DNA of 64,000 nucleotides from the NCBI GenBank assembly GCA_023374045.1, contig CM041782.1, positions 189,056,925 through 189,120,924 of the forward strand, read 5' to 3'. The notes under the pieces are model-generated. The model was not told where the DNA came from. It saw only the letters and a program-made list of their open reading frames with translations, and did no database searches. This DNA is from Limonium bicolor (Eukaryota > Streptophyta > Magnoliopsida > Caryophyllales > Plumbaginaceae). A program made the position numbers and the translations under genes. Shown here piece by piece: positions 21,265-33,448 of the stretch (its first letter is position 1; every line of letters starts with the position of its first letter).

Positions 21265-21373
21265 CAACAGCACTGCCTCGTATCTCTGGCTATGCTGGAT
21301 TGTTTCTCCTGGTGCATCTCTCTGTTACAGAACAAGATCTTCTCCTTACAAGGAATAAGTCTTGAGGGGGGGG

Positions 21374-21589
21374 TATTAGGACTATAGGTAGTATTATTGT
21401 ATATATTATAGTTCTGTAATACTTACCCTGTAACGGATATACCCTTAGCCTACCAGTACGGGTATAAGTAGTAGTTAGCTACTGTCTATCAGTACACTCT
21501 ACATACTCTCTGTAATACAATACACTCTCTCTATCAATAATCAATCTATGTCTTCTTCCTGATGCTCCCAGTCTCGATACGCTCTCACA
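21374..21589 (+). repeat. 3' LTR of the Copia element
   Basis: It begins TATTAGGACTATAGG directly after the polypurine tract and ends CGCTCTCACA, matching the 5' LTR at 16348-16564. Confidence 0.93.
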
Positions 21590-22890
21590 TGGCCGCGAGG
21601 GAAAGAATGAGATTTAATGACTCTAATTGTAGTGCGGCGGGCACTTCTCACGCAATTAAAGAGTTGGGTTCCTTATGGTTAGATTAGTGACCCTATGTTG
21701 TTCGATGTAATTCTTGGTTTTGATGGTTTTTTAGTTCCTTGTTACATAATTTAGACTCTTGTTTAGTGCTCTATAAGAGTCATTGTTGGATTACTACTTT
21801 ATATTTTGTCTCCTACTTAAGATCTGTATGGATAGTATTGATGATTGGGGATCTGAACTGGTTGAATTTCACTGATGATAAGATGAAGCTCGCCGAGTCT
21901 TCTCGGCTGACTGCTGCGCTTGCCACGTCCACTCTCTGACTGTCCATGCTCCACTCCATTCCATGAGGATACGTTTATGTTTGTGTTGGATCTTAACACT
22001 AGTTTAATATATGTTCGTTGACAGCGTCATGATAAAAGTTTTTAAAAGAGGAAAGCGGACAAAACGTAGGTCTACACCACCACCGTCTACTTTATTGAGC
22101 ATTTGTAGGTGAACGGAGATTGTGAAGAAAGCAGCATTTACTTCACTTTTGCATAAACCAATCCGAGTAAAGGAGATCGATTTGAATTCTCTATTCATTA
22201 CTCAATATAAAATAAGTAGATAGATAGTGATATTATTCCCCAAGTACTTTCTGGTTTAGTTTATTAGCGGCATCATATCGATCATTATCTTTCTTCTCCT
22301 ATAAGATAAGTTTGAATATATGCATAGATCCATCGTGTATGATTGCTTTTCTTCCGCGGTTAGGCCTCATTTTTCACCGAAGCTTTTCTTAACGCTTTCC
22401 ATAAAAAGTTGTTTCTTTTCACCCCAAGTAGCAAAACCACACTGTCCGTTTGAAGCATGGGTTTGACGCGATGGAAGTGAAGGAAGTACCATGTGCATGT
22501 CGAGTAAGAAAGCTGACCGATTGATGCCACCAATCTTACCCAACTAGTATTTCACTCTGAGAAAGCAAGGTGTAAGAAAGTATGTGAAACTCTCAGCCGG
22601 TAGTTCGCAAAAGGATGCATTGACAAAAAACAAAGAGGAAAAGAGATGCTTTCGGCAAGTTGAATACTTACTTTTTGAGTAATAATTTTGTAATTCACAA
22701 ATTAGTCATAATTGGACTTTGATCACTTATTCCATGTGCATGTGATGATTTTCTAAGACGATGACACAGGAATATGATGAAATGATGAATTAAGTTTTAT
22801 CCACAAACACATAATCCTGTAATTAGTGCTAGTAGTTTATACCTTTGAGGCATATGGATTTTCATCATGATACATATTAATTGCAAAGAT
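21590..22890. other. Unassigned sequence between Copia and LINE
   Basis: No family is recognised. Short frames at about 21739-21939 show no motif. This stretch is the right flank of the Copia element. Confidence 0.35.
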
Positions 22891-22894
22891 ATTG

Positions 22895-24852
22895 TCTTGG
22901 GCCCGGCAAAGAAATATGGATTTGTGTACCAAGGATCTGGCGGCAATGAAAGGGTAATATCCGAGGAGGATTAGGTGAAAATTGAATAGAAAAATGAAGG
23001 GCCTCAGTACGGTTTCTATGGAAATCCCCTAGATCTAGAGGCCCAATTGGCAACCTGATTGCAGCTAAAATCCAAGAGAGATTGTCCGGTTGGAAGGCGA
23101 AATCCCTCTCTATGGCTGGGCGCATTTGCTTGGTCAAAAGCGCAGTATCCTCGATCCCTGTTCACACTATGCATTGTAGAATTCTACCAATTAATATTTG
23201 CGATAAAATCGACCGGTTAAGTCGTAACTTTCTTTGAGGGCATGAGTCGGGTACTAGAGGGTACTCAGATGATGGGACACGGTTTGTAAGCCTAAGAGTG
23301 ATGGCGGTTTGGGCATTCGGAAAGCCAAAGAGATGAACAAAGCATGTTTCGGGAAACTAGTCTAGAATCTTGCTTCAAATCCGAATAGCTTCTGCTTGAA
23401 ATTGCTTCTTAGATGGTACCCGAACCCAAATACTAGTAGGTGCTCCATAAATTGGAAAGGTGTCCAAAGATGCTCTAATGTAGTTGACCTTGGCTCTAGA
23501 TGGGTAGTGGGGAATGGTTGTAAGGTACGTTTATGGACTGATCCCTGGGCGGTGCAGCCTTGCCTGTGTGACTGGGCACATAGTGAGGTCCCAGAGGATC
23601 TTCTGGCTGAAAATGTTGCAGCTTTTTGGTCTAGTACGACTGGCTGGAGGTGGGAGAAAATCTCTCCCTTCCTCCCAGCCAAAGTTTGCGATAGGCTTAG
23701 GAGTTTTAGGGTCTTCCCCCTGATGGTGTTAATGATTATATTACTTGGATGCATGACCGAAGTGGCAGTTATAGTGTGTCTTCTGCCTATAAATTACTGT
23801 CTGGCTGCTCTTCCTCTGTGTCTAATTTTCCCTTAAAAGATCTGGAATTTGAAAGTTCAAGAGAGGATCAAAGTGTTCTTGTGGAGAGTTAGTCTTGGTA
23901 AAATTATGATTAATTCCAGACGTTATCAGCTGGGTTTTACTAATGACAGTTCATGTCACTTTTGTAGTAGAGAGGAGTCTATATTGCATGTTTTAAGAGA
24001 TTGCCCCATTGCTAGACATGTCTGGAACAAATTACTTGCCCCGAACTGTTTTGTTAAATTTTATAACTTGGATCTATGTACTTGGATCACTGATAACCTC
24101 TCTAACCCTGCAAAATTTTTATTTCTTGATAAAATAAGAGCTCTATTCCCTATTGTATGTTATTCTCTATGGAGTTGGAGAAACTCCAAAGTTTTTGGCA
24201 GTACAAACAGGTTTTTCCTCCCGCTAACAATGGTGACTAAGGCCTTATCAGTAAACAAGAGAGCTCAGATGGTTTACGCTTCTGACTTGCTGGATGGGAT
24301 CCAACCAGAAGTAAAGGGAGTATCCTGCTGGAGTCCCCCTTCTAAAAATTGTTTCAAATTTAATGTTGACGGTGCTCTTAATTTTGCCTCTGGTATTGCT
24401 GCTGCAGGTGGAATATGTAGAGATTTTCAGGGTCAATGGGTGACAGGTTTCATTGACGTCTTCGTTGAGCAAGATGTATTACATGTTAAAGCTTGGCTGT
24501 ACTGAAGGCCGTGCAAATTGTTAGAGAGCTCAACATCAATGCAGAGAAATATGCTCCGACTCCTTACTGCTAGTTAACCTACTCTAGGACTGCCCCCCGT
24601 TCCACCCTCTGAAACCTATTATCTTTGAATGTATAAACTTATTATCAAGCTGTGTAATGTGTAGAGTTAGTTACTGTCCTAGAACATGTAACCTCTCTGT
24701 TGATGCTTTGGCTAAACTTGGTCTTTCTTAGCCTCTTGGGTGCCACAGCATATTATCCTCCAGATTGTATCCGTCCCCAGCTTGTTGAGGACTACTCTTT
24801 GACTTAATATAATATAAGAAGGTTGCGCCTCCGTTTTTCTGACAAAAAAAAA
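22895..24852 (+). mobile_element. 5'-truncated L1-type LINE with poly(A) tail
   Basis: Only the 3' portion of ORF2 is present: end of RT, zinc-binding reverse-transcriptase linker (zf-RVT) and RNase H. A 3' UTR and an A tract of about nine (24843-24852) follow. The left border is approximate and no TSD was identified. 5' truncation is the usual outcome of target-primed reverse transcription. Coding frames are broken at several places. Confidence 0.85.
22990..24790 (+). pseudogene. LINE ORF2 C-terminal half: RT end, zf-RVT, RNase H
   Basis: RT thumb landmarks are RLSGWKAKSLSMAGRICLVK and IPVHTMHCRILP (about 23075-23200). The following conserved stretch (about 23300-23560) has GGLGIRKAKEMNKACFGKL and RWVVGNGCKVRLWTDPW. 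The zinc region (about 23849-24050) has KVFLWRVSLGKIMINSRR and CHFCSREESILHVLRDCPIA. The RNase H (about 24330-24720) shows FKFNVDGALNFASGIAAAGG, SLAVLKAVQIVRELN and RTCNLSVDALAKLGL. Stops and frameshifts at about 23237, 23340, 23836 and 24490 make it non-functional. RNase H fused to LINE ORF2 is typical of plant L1 elements. Confidence 0.85.
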
Positions 24853-24860
24853 CAATGCAT

Positions 24861-25010
24861 GATAAACGGCTTAAGAAAGGAGATCGCAATACCAGTTACT
24901 TCTATGATATAAAAAATGTGAGCTTAGAATAAAGCAAATGAAATCTTTGCTCCGCTGGATCACAGAGGAGTTATGTGCCACACATGAAACAAACACATAC
25001 ACATTGCCAC
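24861..25010 (+). pseudogene. Second LINE fragment (ORF2 pre-RT linker)
   Basis: Immediately after the poly(A) of the first LINE, one frame reads RLKKGDRNTSYFYDIKN. This resembles the highly conserved W...GD.NT.FFH....R.R segment just before the RT domain of plant LINEs, and RIKQMKSLL follows in another frame. It is short, so the call rests on one motif. The arrangement suggests the first LINE inserted into an older LINE. Confidence 0.5.
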
Positions 25011-25192
25011 AAATAAGTTTAATTAGTAAAGTGTTCGGCACATGTGCTATGGCAAAATCAATATGGTTTTATTAAGGGTCATAAACTTACATATTATGTC
25101 ATTCTAATGGGGGAAGCGATCACTTTCTTTGAAAAATTAAGGTAACAAAATATGGCATTTTCGCATTATAACTGATCTTAGGAAGACTTATG

Positions 25193-27460
25193 TGTTATGC
25201 CCTAGTTTTTTTTATTTAATTATCTTATTTCGTTTCTTATTCGCAGAGGAGCTTATTAACATTTTGATCTTATGTAGGCATTTCGGTCTCGTGTGTTTAT
25301 TTTGTAAAATAAGGAATGCATAATCTATTCCCATTTTGTTATTTATTTATTAGGTAGTAAGAGAAGGGTCCTTATTGTTAATTCATTTCCTTTCATTTGT
25401 TATTTATTTAATAGTTAGTAAAAAGGGTTTTTCATTTCTCTCATTTAATCCCCTCTCTTTCCTGACATTCACCCCGATAGTTTTCCCGTGCTCTCTTCTC
25501 CTTTGCGCTCTTCCTTCTTCCCTCAACTCCCATCATTCTCTACTTGATTTATTGGTGGTTGATTGATCGTTGGTTTCAAGTTGTGGGAATTGCGGTCTTC
25601 TAGTGCACGATCATCCGGAAAGATTCGAGGATTTTGATCTCATTTCCTAGTTCACTTCATCCCTTCTCCGTCCCTGTTTTCGTTTTCGATTCCGGAGGTA
25701 TTCAGTTCGTTGTCGGTCGATTCAAGTGGTGTTTTGAGGAGATGGATTTGTAGAGTCCACAGAGATCGCTTAGTGTTGGATGTAAGGTAGGTGGTGAATG
25801 GATTCGGGTGGGAGTGTTCAACCACGGGGATTCCGGTTTTGTTCGTTTCCGTATATGATTGTTTAATTCTCTGATTGTGATGTTTCTGACTGATTTTGGT
25901 TCACGTTTTAATCTTCCAAAACCCCGTGGAAATGTGTTTTTGTTGTGCTACTTTGCTATGATTAATTATCTATAAATTGTGGGAGATTTTAGCCATGGAT
26001 TTGCTCTGCATTTGACATCGAGTTCTGCAGTTTGTTTTACAGTGTCCGGACTTGCGTCCGGACGTTGCTTCAGACGCTTTAAATTTGTGTGTGTTTTGTG
26101 TGGTGCCGTCCGGACGGGGTTCGAGGACGATCTCTAGGTTGCAGTTCGACTTGTGTCTGAACTTGCAAGCACGGACACAAGTTCGGACACCCGCGTAAGA
26201 ACTTTTCGGAGTTTTTTTTTCAGGACATGTAAGTTCGGACAGATGTCCAGACATCTCTGGAATTCACGTTTTGCTTGTGTCTGGACTTATTACCCGGACG
26301 TAAATCCGGACGCATTGAAGTTTCGTCCGTGGAGGGTGTCCGGACATGCAAGGTCGGACGTATGTCCGGACACGGGTCTGTTTTTACATAACTTTTGTGT
26401 TTTAGCTCCGTTTTGAGTGACGTTTGCGGCGTTGGTTTCCTTTCAGTGTGTAGTATCTATTGGGATGTGTTTTAGCTCATGAATATGAGTTTTTCAATCT
26501 CAAAATCTCCGTTAAGTTCTCTATCTCAGTTTTGCTCCAAATGAGTGTTTGAGCTTCTATTTACGGTTTAACTTTTGTATGTGTTACTCGGATTACGACT
26601 TTTGCCTTGATAAGAACTTATGATATGTTTTGATAATATTTTGCTTTCTGCTCTTCTCTATTCTGTTCTATTAAGGCTTTTGCTCTGTTTTGCAAAGCTT
26701 CTATTTTGGGACCTAGATGTTTAGCTTCTGAGCCTTGGATAGTCGGGTCGGGCTATGCCGTAGCATGCTGCACAGGAATTCCTTCAATTTTTCCCTTGGG
26801 TTCCCTTCTACCAGTCTCTCAGGGTCTCATGGATGTTTAGTGACCGACGGGTCCATAGCTATCTCTACGGCTTCTGATGTGGGATCTTCGGATCCATAGG
26901 ACGTTATGTGAGTCCTTTTGATGTTTTAGCTGGTGTCTAGTGTCCCACCTCTATTTTGTTAAGCTCTCTGTATATGTTATGATCTGCTCCTTATCTGATT
27001 TGGGAAAGCTTCTTCCTCTGTCTGATTTCCCTTCGACTTTTGATCTGTTTTGGTTAAGCTATGTATTCGTAAATATATATATGTTCAGTATATGTTTTGA
27101 GCATGCTCAGCTGATGAAGTTTATCACCTGTTAAGCTATAGTTTGGCTCACCCCTATTTTCGTCTAATTTGCGGGTTTAAGCTGCCTCTAAAGATTCCAC
27201 TCTACAATCTGTTTCATTTTTGGATTGTATTTGTAATTGCGGCTTGAGGCCCTTCTGAAGTTTGGGTTCGGTGTGCACTTTGCTTTTTCTTCCGCTTGTA
27301 TTTGTAAACATTAAGCTCTGTAAACATTGTTTTGTTAATAAAAGTATTCTTTGCTTTGGGTTTGGGTTTCATGTGTTAGAGCCTTGCGTCATTAGGTAAT
27401 AGATACACGGCGTGTAACGTCCCTAACTCCTAGGGTGGTTGGTGGTTTGGGGTAGTTACA
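25193..27460 (+). repeat. 5' LTR of element A
   Basis: It starts TGTTATGCCC and ends GGGGTAGTTACA. It matches 29190-29299 plus 33449-35533. A CT-rich tract (about 25420-25530) looks like the transcribed leader. A cluster of TGTCCGGACNTGCAAGTC-type palindromes lies at about 26040-26370. Confidence 0.93.
26040..26375. repeat. TCCGGAC palindrome cluster in 5' LTR of A
   Basis: About ten copies of (G)TCCGGAC or its one-base variants occur, often as paired half-sites separated by a short spacer (such as GTCCGGACTTGCGTCCGGAC). The same series recurs at 34180-34530 in the other LTR, so it belonged to the family before insertion. Confidence 0.85.
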
Positions 27461-29189
27461 TTTAGTGGTTTCAGAGCAAGGTTGGTTTTCTTTGGGTGTT
27501 GTGGGTGTCTACATGTCTACATTTCCGTGTCATTGTTTGATATGTGCTAAGTGTTGTCTACTGCATGATTGTTTGCTATTTGCTAATTGATTCGATTGTT
27601 TCCCGGAGTTTTTGAGTGTGTATGCTCTGTGGTCGTCCACTATTAGAGTAGCGCAGCGGAAGCGTAGTGTCTGTTTGTCTATATGCTTTATGTGCTTTGA
27701 GTTTGAGTCTGAGGGAGTCGGGTCCTTTGGAAAAGGATGACCGAATATGAGTTCCAGTTTGTTGGAGCTGTGTGCTTATGTTATGGGTTTGTGTTGTGTT
27801 CAGAGATGTAAGCTAGTGCGATGTGTTCTGGGCTGTGTGATGTGTGCGAGTGCAGATGAATTTAGGTTGGGTGATAAGTTATAATGTGGATTTGGGAGAG
27901 TTTCGGTTAAGTGTTTCGGCTAGGTGTGTGCTTTAGTTCTGGGTTGGACGTGTTGTGAGTGTGGGTTACAAGTTTGAGTAAGGTTGTGCGTTGTGATGTG
28001 AGTTCGGGTGTGAGCGGAGTTTGTGAGTTCTGCGTTTGGGTGAGGGTGTTGGTTTGAGAGAGTTTTCAGTTGTGTGATGTGAGCCCAGGGGTATTTTAGT
28101 GTGTGTTCCAGAGGGTGTGTTGTGCTTTGGTTCTGAGTGGTTTGTGGTGTGAGCTCATTAAGTGTTTGGTCCTTAGGAAAAGGATAATTTCTAAGATTTG
28201 TGGGTTGTCTACACCTCCAGGGTGGGCGTTAGTGACCTTCGGTTATGTTCCATCAGTCAGCCGGTCAGCAGCAAGTTTACGTGTTGTGCATGTTCCTTCA
28301 GCGTAGCCTTCTGTAATATTTGCTCTGTTTAATCAGTTAGTGAATCAGTTTATGAGGTTAGTGTGCTAGCTTGTAAGTCCAAGCTTTTGGAGTTGAGATC
28401 CCTTCAGTAGGTTTTAATGTTGTAGTGCTCCTACACTTGAGGTACATATGCTTGTATTCCTCAGTTAGTCTTTTTGTTCGTCCCTCCTGTTAGTGAGTGA
28501 TCCAGTTCGTTCAAGGTGTAGGCTCGTATAAAGATAGAGCTCCTATGATTTGTATGTGTCTCTTTCGATGCCCTTAAGCTAAGTGAGTGTGTCATCTCTT
28601 GCTTCGTTCCTTCTATCAGTGGGTCTGCTAGTATGTCCTGAATGATAGTTCCTTGAAATAGAAGCTTCTAAGAAGTGAGCTTTTCCTGTGCTTTGAGGAT
28701 GAGTGTTAGCGAATTCTTCTTGGGTCTTCTGTTAGTCAGTTACCTGTAAGTTGAGTGTGTTCAGCTTCCTATAGGCTTAGCCATCAGGAACCTTCTACTT
28801 CGTCCTTCTTCTAACGAGTCCTGGGATTTAGCTTTGGGGAGAGTGGCTCCTGTTCTTTCAGGCTTAGTTTTCAGTTAGCTTTTGTTTTGTGTTTCTAGCC
28901 TGTGAGCCAGTTCAGTTCTAAGTGTCAGCTCTGTGAGATGTGAGTTCTAAGATGTGAGAGTGTTCCATCTGTGCAGCTATGTGCTAGTAATCTTCTGCTC
29001 GTTTCTTTGTCCGTCTATCAGTTTGAGCGTTTGTTCTGAGTGTCAACCTCTTGTGAGGGTTGACCTTTCGATTTGTGAGGTTTCTTCCGTATGTCTTGGT
29101 GTCTGTAATCCAACACATGGTGTGCATTTGCTCCTCTTCCGAGTTTCGTCGAATTTCGAGGACGAAATTCATTTTAAGAGGGGGTATAT
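27461..29189 (+). other. Interior of element A: primer site, non-coding filler, pol relic
   Basis: The primer binding site TGGTTTCAGAGCAAGGTT (27466-27483) complements the 3' end of initiator tRNA-Met with a changed base compared with the usual TGGTATCAGAGC. About 1.6 kb of GT-rich sequence with no recognised domain follows. Just before the polypurine tract (AAGAGGGGG, 29176-29184) the translation VSSNFEDEIHFKRG (about 29141-29184) matches the characteristic last residues of Tekay/Del-type Pol. The rest of gag-pol is missing or replaced. Confidence 0.75.
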
Positions 29190-29299
29190 TGTTATGCCCC
29201 AGTTTTTTTATTTAATTATCTTATTTCGTTTCTTATTCATAGAGGAGCTTATTAACATTTTGATCTTATGTTGGCATTTCGGTCCCGTGTGTTTATTTC
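29190..29299 (+). repeat. 3' LTR of element A, left part
   Basis: The first 110 bp of the 3' LTR start TGTTATGCCCCAG. They are cut off by insertion of element B at a site duplicated as ATTTC. Confidence 0.92.
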
Positions 29300-30064
29300 T
29301 GTAACACCCCAACTACTAACAACACACTTAATAACGTATCGCAGCGGAAATCTCAACTTGCAACATCACTTAACTCTTTGGTGTTACACGCCGTTAGCCA
29401 CCCTCGTGGCTAACAAGGCTAACATATATACATCGTACCGGTCTGATGGACTAAACTCCCGAGCAACTACACATTAATCCTGTTCCATGTTCAACATTCA
29501 TTATACACTTACATTACAACTGTACCGAGTAATTACCAACTAACGCCGATACAATTTCGGTCTTACTACACCTACAGCACATCCACAATTTTCATGACTA
29601 CCCACATACAATCAACTACCCCGTCCTACTCTCGAACGGCCTCCAGTTCCTTGTACCTGAAACAGGAAAGAGAAGAAAAGGGTGGCCCCCAAGGGGCTCA
29701 GCACCTTTGCTGGTATGGTAATCCCGCAGCCCGCATGCTACCGGGCCACGCACAACTAATTGTCATCTTAGCATGCGATTGATTATATTTAAATCATGCA
29801 CAAACTATGCACACATATCATGCTTAATAAGCAAACATCCATTAGCAGGACACAAACACCAATTTAGCACACAACAACATAACAACACACTTCACTTAAT
29901 AACATACACACAACTTAGTTCCATTCTTCTTAGAGAATGTTCACTACTTAATTACTTGGATGTGCCGGAGGTAATATAAGTCCGCGCACCCCATACATAC
30001 ATTTTCTTCACTTAGGTATGGCGGCCTCATATAGGACCGATCACAACATACACAATTCCCCCTA

Positions 30065-30335
30065 GCTCCAATAGTGATGAGTTAGGTAAGCCTTGGTTAA
30101 GCTTGTGGGTGGTTGTAATTCAAGGAGGAAGAACAACCGTAACATAAACAAGAGGGAGTCGAAGCGAACTTAGGCATCAACACCCTACCAACATTACACA
30201 TAATTTCTCTCCTAGCCCGATGTGGAGGTCGGGCAGGTAAGCTTTGGCTAAGCTAGTGGGAGGTCGAACATCCAAGAAGGATATACAACCCTAACATAAC
30301 AGAATGGGAGTTAACTCACATATATACATCAACCC
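30065..30335. repeat. Diverged tandem duplication inside solo LTR B
   Basis: Two units share the order GGTAAGCYTTGGYTAAGCT, GTGGGWGGT, CAAGRAGGA and CATCAACMCC, with an offset of about 160 bp. It is non-coding. Confidence 0.7.
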
Positions 30336-31146
30336 CCAAAAACAACACGCGCGACCGGAACGACCGGATTCCTCACCATACATAACATATACTTATTAAT
30401 TAGAGGTTCCTTTATGGAACTTATCACATACGTACATACATCACATTGTGTTACTAACTCGGTTAGACACATCAGGGAAAATCACATCCCATTTCAACAA
30501 CATGGATAACAGTATCCAATAACAACAACATACTGAACAAGTCACATACATCACACAAAGTCACCACATACACTAACGCACGGATAGCCGTAGTTAGAAC
30601 GTTCCCGTGGGTTGGGACGTTTATTCCGAATACCGATCTCTTATGTGAACCTAAGGTCGGTTAACTATTATTTAACACATAATTAAGGTTAAACGGTATC
30701 GGAATTAATTACGCCACAATAATGACTTACTGTAAACTCATTTCATGCTTTATCTTGCAAGGTGGCAAACACACAGAAAAACACACTGGCATACAAGCCG
30801 GTGTAACCCGGTAGGACACAGGTTGCAAGAAAACCATACCTGTCACCGAAGGTCCACTCCAACGTCCCATCGCATGTTTCTCGAAACTCTTTGAACAACT
30901 GGTAACATTATAACTACTTCCATTAACATCGGGGTAGTATAGCTATTTAAGACTAGTGCGCCCATGGTTAACCCCGTTCAGTAGTTTTATAACTTCACAT
31001 TCTTAACTTGTTTACTTTCACATTTCTATTACAACTCTTCACCACTCAATGGTCATTATTACTCACTTAACATATCCTTAACAACCTTATAACATCTTTA
31101 CATACCAATCCTCATCATTAGACAACTTAAATTTTTTTTTATAAGT

Positions 31147-31483
31147 GGCCGACCGACCTTACCGACCGAACTTACCCAAGGTCGGTCCATTCCAGTAACG
31201 TCCGAGTTCAAAAATTTTTCACTCCGACCGACCTTGCCAAGTCCGGTCTCAAGGTCGGTCCATTCCAGACGACTTCCCGTTTGAAAATTTTACCCCGACC
31301 GACCTTGCAAGTCCGGTCCTAAGGTCGGTCCGTTCCAGAAAGGTTTCCGCGCACAAAAATTGAGTCCGACCGACCTTGCAAGTCCGGTCCCAAGGTCGGT
31401 CGATTCCAGAAATATTTCTGATGGGTTAAACTGGGCTCGACCGACCTTGTAAGTCCGGTCCTAAGGTCGGTCGGCTCCAGACC
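31147..31483. repeat. Five-unit palindromic array, period about 71 bp
   Basis: Each unit reads CCGACCGACCTTGCAAG followed by TCCGGTCCTAAGGTCGGTC and then CATTCCAGA plus a variable AT-rich spacer. Units start at about 31147, 31224, 31295, 31366 and 31437. Within a unit GACCGACCTT and AAGGTCGGTC are inverted halves, so each unit can form a hairpin. Confidence 0.88.
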
Positions 31484-33448
31484 CTTGTTTCTAAATGCCC
31501 ATTCAACTCCAAACTTCTTCCCATTGTTGCTCCAAGGTTCCTACATGTATTTGGGCATTTTCCATCACCATTACAACCTCTTAAACTCACCTAACTCATC
31601 ACCTACGCTTGTTACTCAATTCTTAACCAAATTCACCCAAATTTCTCACTCTCCTCTTACAAGAACTAATGCTTAGTTCTATCAAGTGTTATGCTACAGA
31701 TTTTTCTCACCACTCTCTTAACTCCATTATTCATTCACCATTACAAGGCCAACACTCCTCTCTACTCAACATTAAACATCCCAACTGAACACCTAAACTC
31801 TCTCATCCATAAAGCCATTCTCAACACTCATTTTCCCTAAAAATTTTGCCATAACCTCCCCATAAACTTTGCATCTCCAATTCATCAAAACACATCCTCC
31901 TCATTCCTAATCTAGCCACACCCTTTTCAAGGGTCCTATCAGCACATAACAATCCTCAAATTCATCAACAACAACATAATCACCATAAACTCCACAACCA
32001 CAATATCAATCTCCATAACCAACTAAACACATTACAACACAGATTTTAATCCACAATTTGGGTTCATTAACTTGTTTACCCATCCCAAACACTTAAACAA
32101 TTTAGAACAAGGTTTAAGGTGAATTCCTTACCTTAATTTCACAAGTCTCTTTAATTCTCCTCTTGCTCCTAATCTCTTCAAAATCGGTCAAGAGGGTATG
32201 GAGTTTCCAAACTCCATCCCAACATCCAAGAACATAAAACATACTCAATCAATTATCTAAACCCTTAGAAAACTCAATTAAATCAAAGGGGCTTAGAACA
32301 CAAGCTAGGGTTTACCTTTTGAAGCTTTTAAGAGGGATTCACACCCTTGAATCAAGAAGGGGATTACTCCACCATTGAAGGATTAATTTGGAGATTTGGG
32401 AGCTCAAGAACAAGAGGAAGAGAAAAACAAGGTATCAATAATGAATGTGAAAAATCGATTACACCAAGAGATGAAGAGGAGGGAAGTGACTTTTTCTTGG
32501 AAATTTTTACCTTAGAAGAAAGAGGAGACTCCAAGCTTCACATTGGTGCCATTTTCTCTTCAAATGGAGGAGTAAAACCCATGGATGAGGTCAACTTCAT
32601 CCTTTGGAATTTTGAAAAGAGAGGATGATAGAGGAAGATGAGAGGAAGAGAATATGTGATTTTTTTTTGATTTGGAGCTCAAAGGGAGCTTGGGCATGAG
32701 GTTGAACATGGAGTAGCCATGGGAGGCTTCAAAAACGTTCAACCAGCAGAGAGGGAGAAGGGAAACCGGTGGAGGAAGAAAGAGAGGAAGAGAGAGAGGA
32801 AAAAGAAAATAAGGAAGGAGAGAGAGTGTGGGGGTATAAGTGGTGTTTATTTTTTGACTTTATTTATTAGTTAACTAGTATTATGTGAGTGAGCTGTTTA
32901 CATTAATAAAACCGGCCCACCACTGTAGACACACTGGAGCGTTTTCGTCCTTTAACAGAAAACGCTCGTTTATTTACCCAGTTTAGCACTATTCACTAAC
33001 TGGGACCGTTTTCCGGAAATTTTCTCATTCCTTAATTTTAATGGTTATTAAACTCCCATTATTATTATTATTGTTACATAATCAACTATTATTTTTTACG
33101 GGGTCATTTAACTGGGGTCTCTTTAAAGTCACGTTTTCGGATTTTCTCGAAAAACGCGCTTTAAGACTCCGTTAGCGTTTTAACGCATTGTTTGGATCTG
33201 TTTTCTTCCGGAATTTTTCCCACATGTTCTTAGTGTGTAATTAATATATAAAAATATATTTATAGCCCTAACGAAGGTTATGTACCCCCTAGAATAATTA
33301 AATATGCGTTTTCACGTTTTGTGACTTTTACGCACTTTCTTTTTTCTTTTTGGTTTTTATTTCTTCACCAACGATCTTAAGGACTTAATTAGCCCTAGAG
33401 AATTATAATTACAAAATTAATTAACACATTAAGGTTTGGGGTATTTCA

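Larger units (their letters stand above)
16348..21589 (+). mobile_element. Ty1/copia retrotransposon, complete order but defective
   Basis: Two 216-217 bp LTRs (16348-16564 and 21374-21589) bound a primer site matching initiator tRNA-Met (TGGTATCAGAGC, 16565-16576), gag, protease, integrase, reverse transcriptase, RNase H and a polypurine tract (GAGGGGGGGG, 21364-21373). Integrase preceding RT places it in Copia. All reading frames are interrupted. Both LTRs begin TATT rather than the canonical TG. No matching 5-bp TSD is seen (left flank ATAAAAA, right flank TGGCCGCG), suggesting flank rearrangement or recombination between copies. Confidence 0.95.
29300..33448 (-). mobile_element. Element B: 4.15-kb solo LTR of a gypsy-like family
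   Basis: It runs TGTAACACCCC ... GGTATTTCA and is flanked by an exact TSD ATTTC (29295-29299 and 33449-33453). The uninterrupted version of the target is visible in the other LTR of A at about 25290-25315. No internal LTR pair, primer site, polypurine tract or coding domain is found, so this is best read as a solo LTR left by LTR-LTR recombination. Its ends resemble those of element D, whose orientation is minus, so B is probably minus too. Inside are a duplication of about 150 bp (about 30065-30330) and a palindromic array (31147-31483). Confidence 0.85.

Noticed and set aside
26153..26416. Open frames across the TCCGGAC cluster in LTR of A (and 34219-34563, 42646-43090)
   Set aside because: They are translations of palindromic DNA repeats present on both strands. 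The pattern follows the repeat, not protein constraint.
31147..31483. CRISPR-like array with regular spacing
   Set aside because: The units are about 71-bp tandem repeats whose spacers are themselves similar and AT-rich, within a plant LTR. CRISPR does not occur in this context.
29300..33448. Possibility that B is a complete LTR element
   Set aside because: No internal LTR pair, primer site, polypurine tract or coding motif was found. Solo LTR is the simpler reading.
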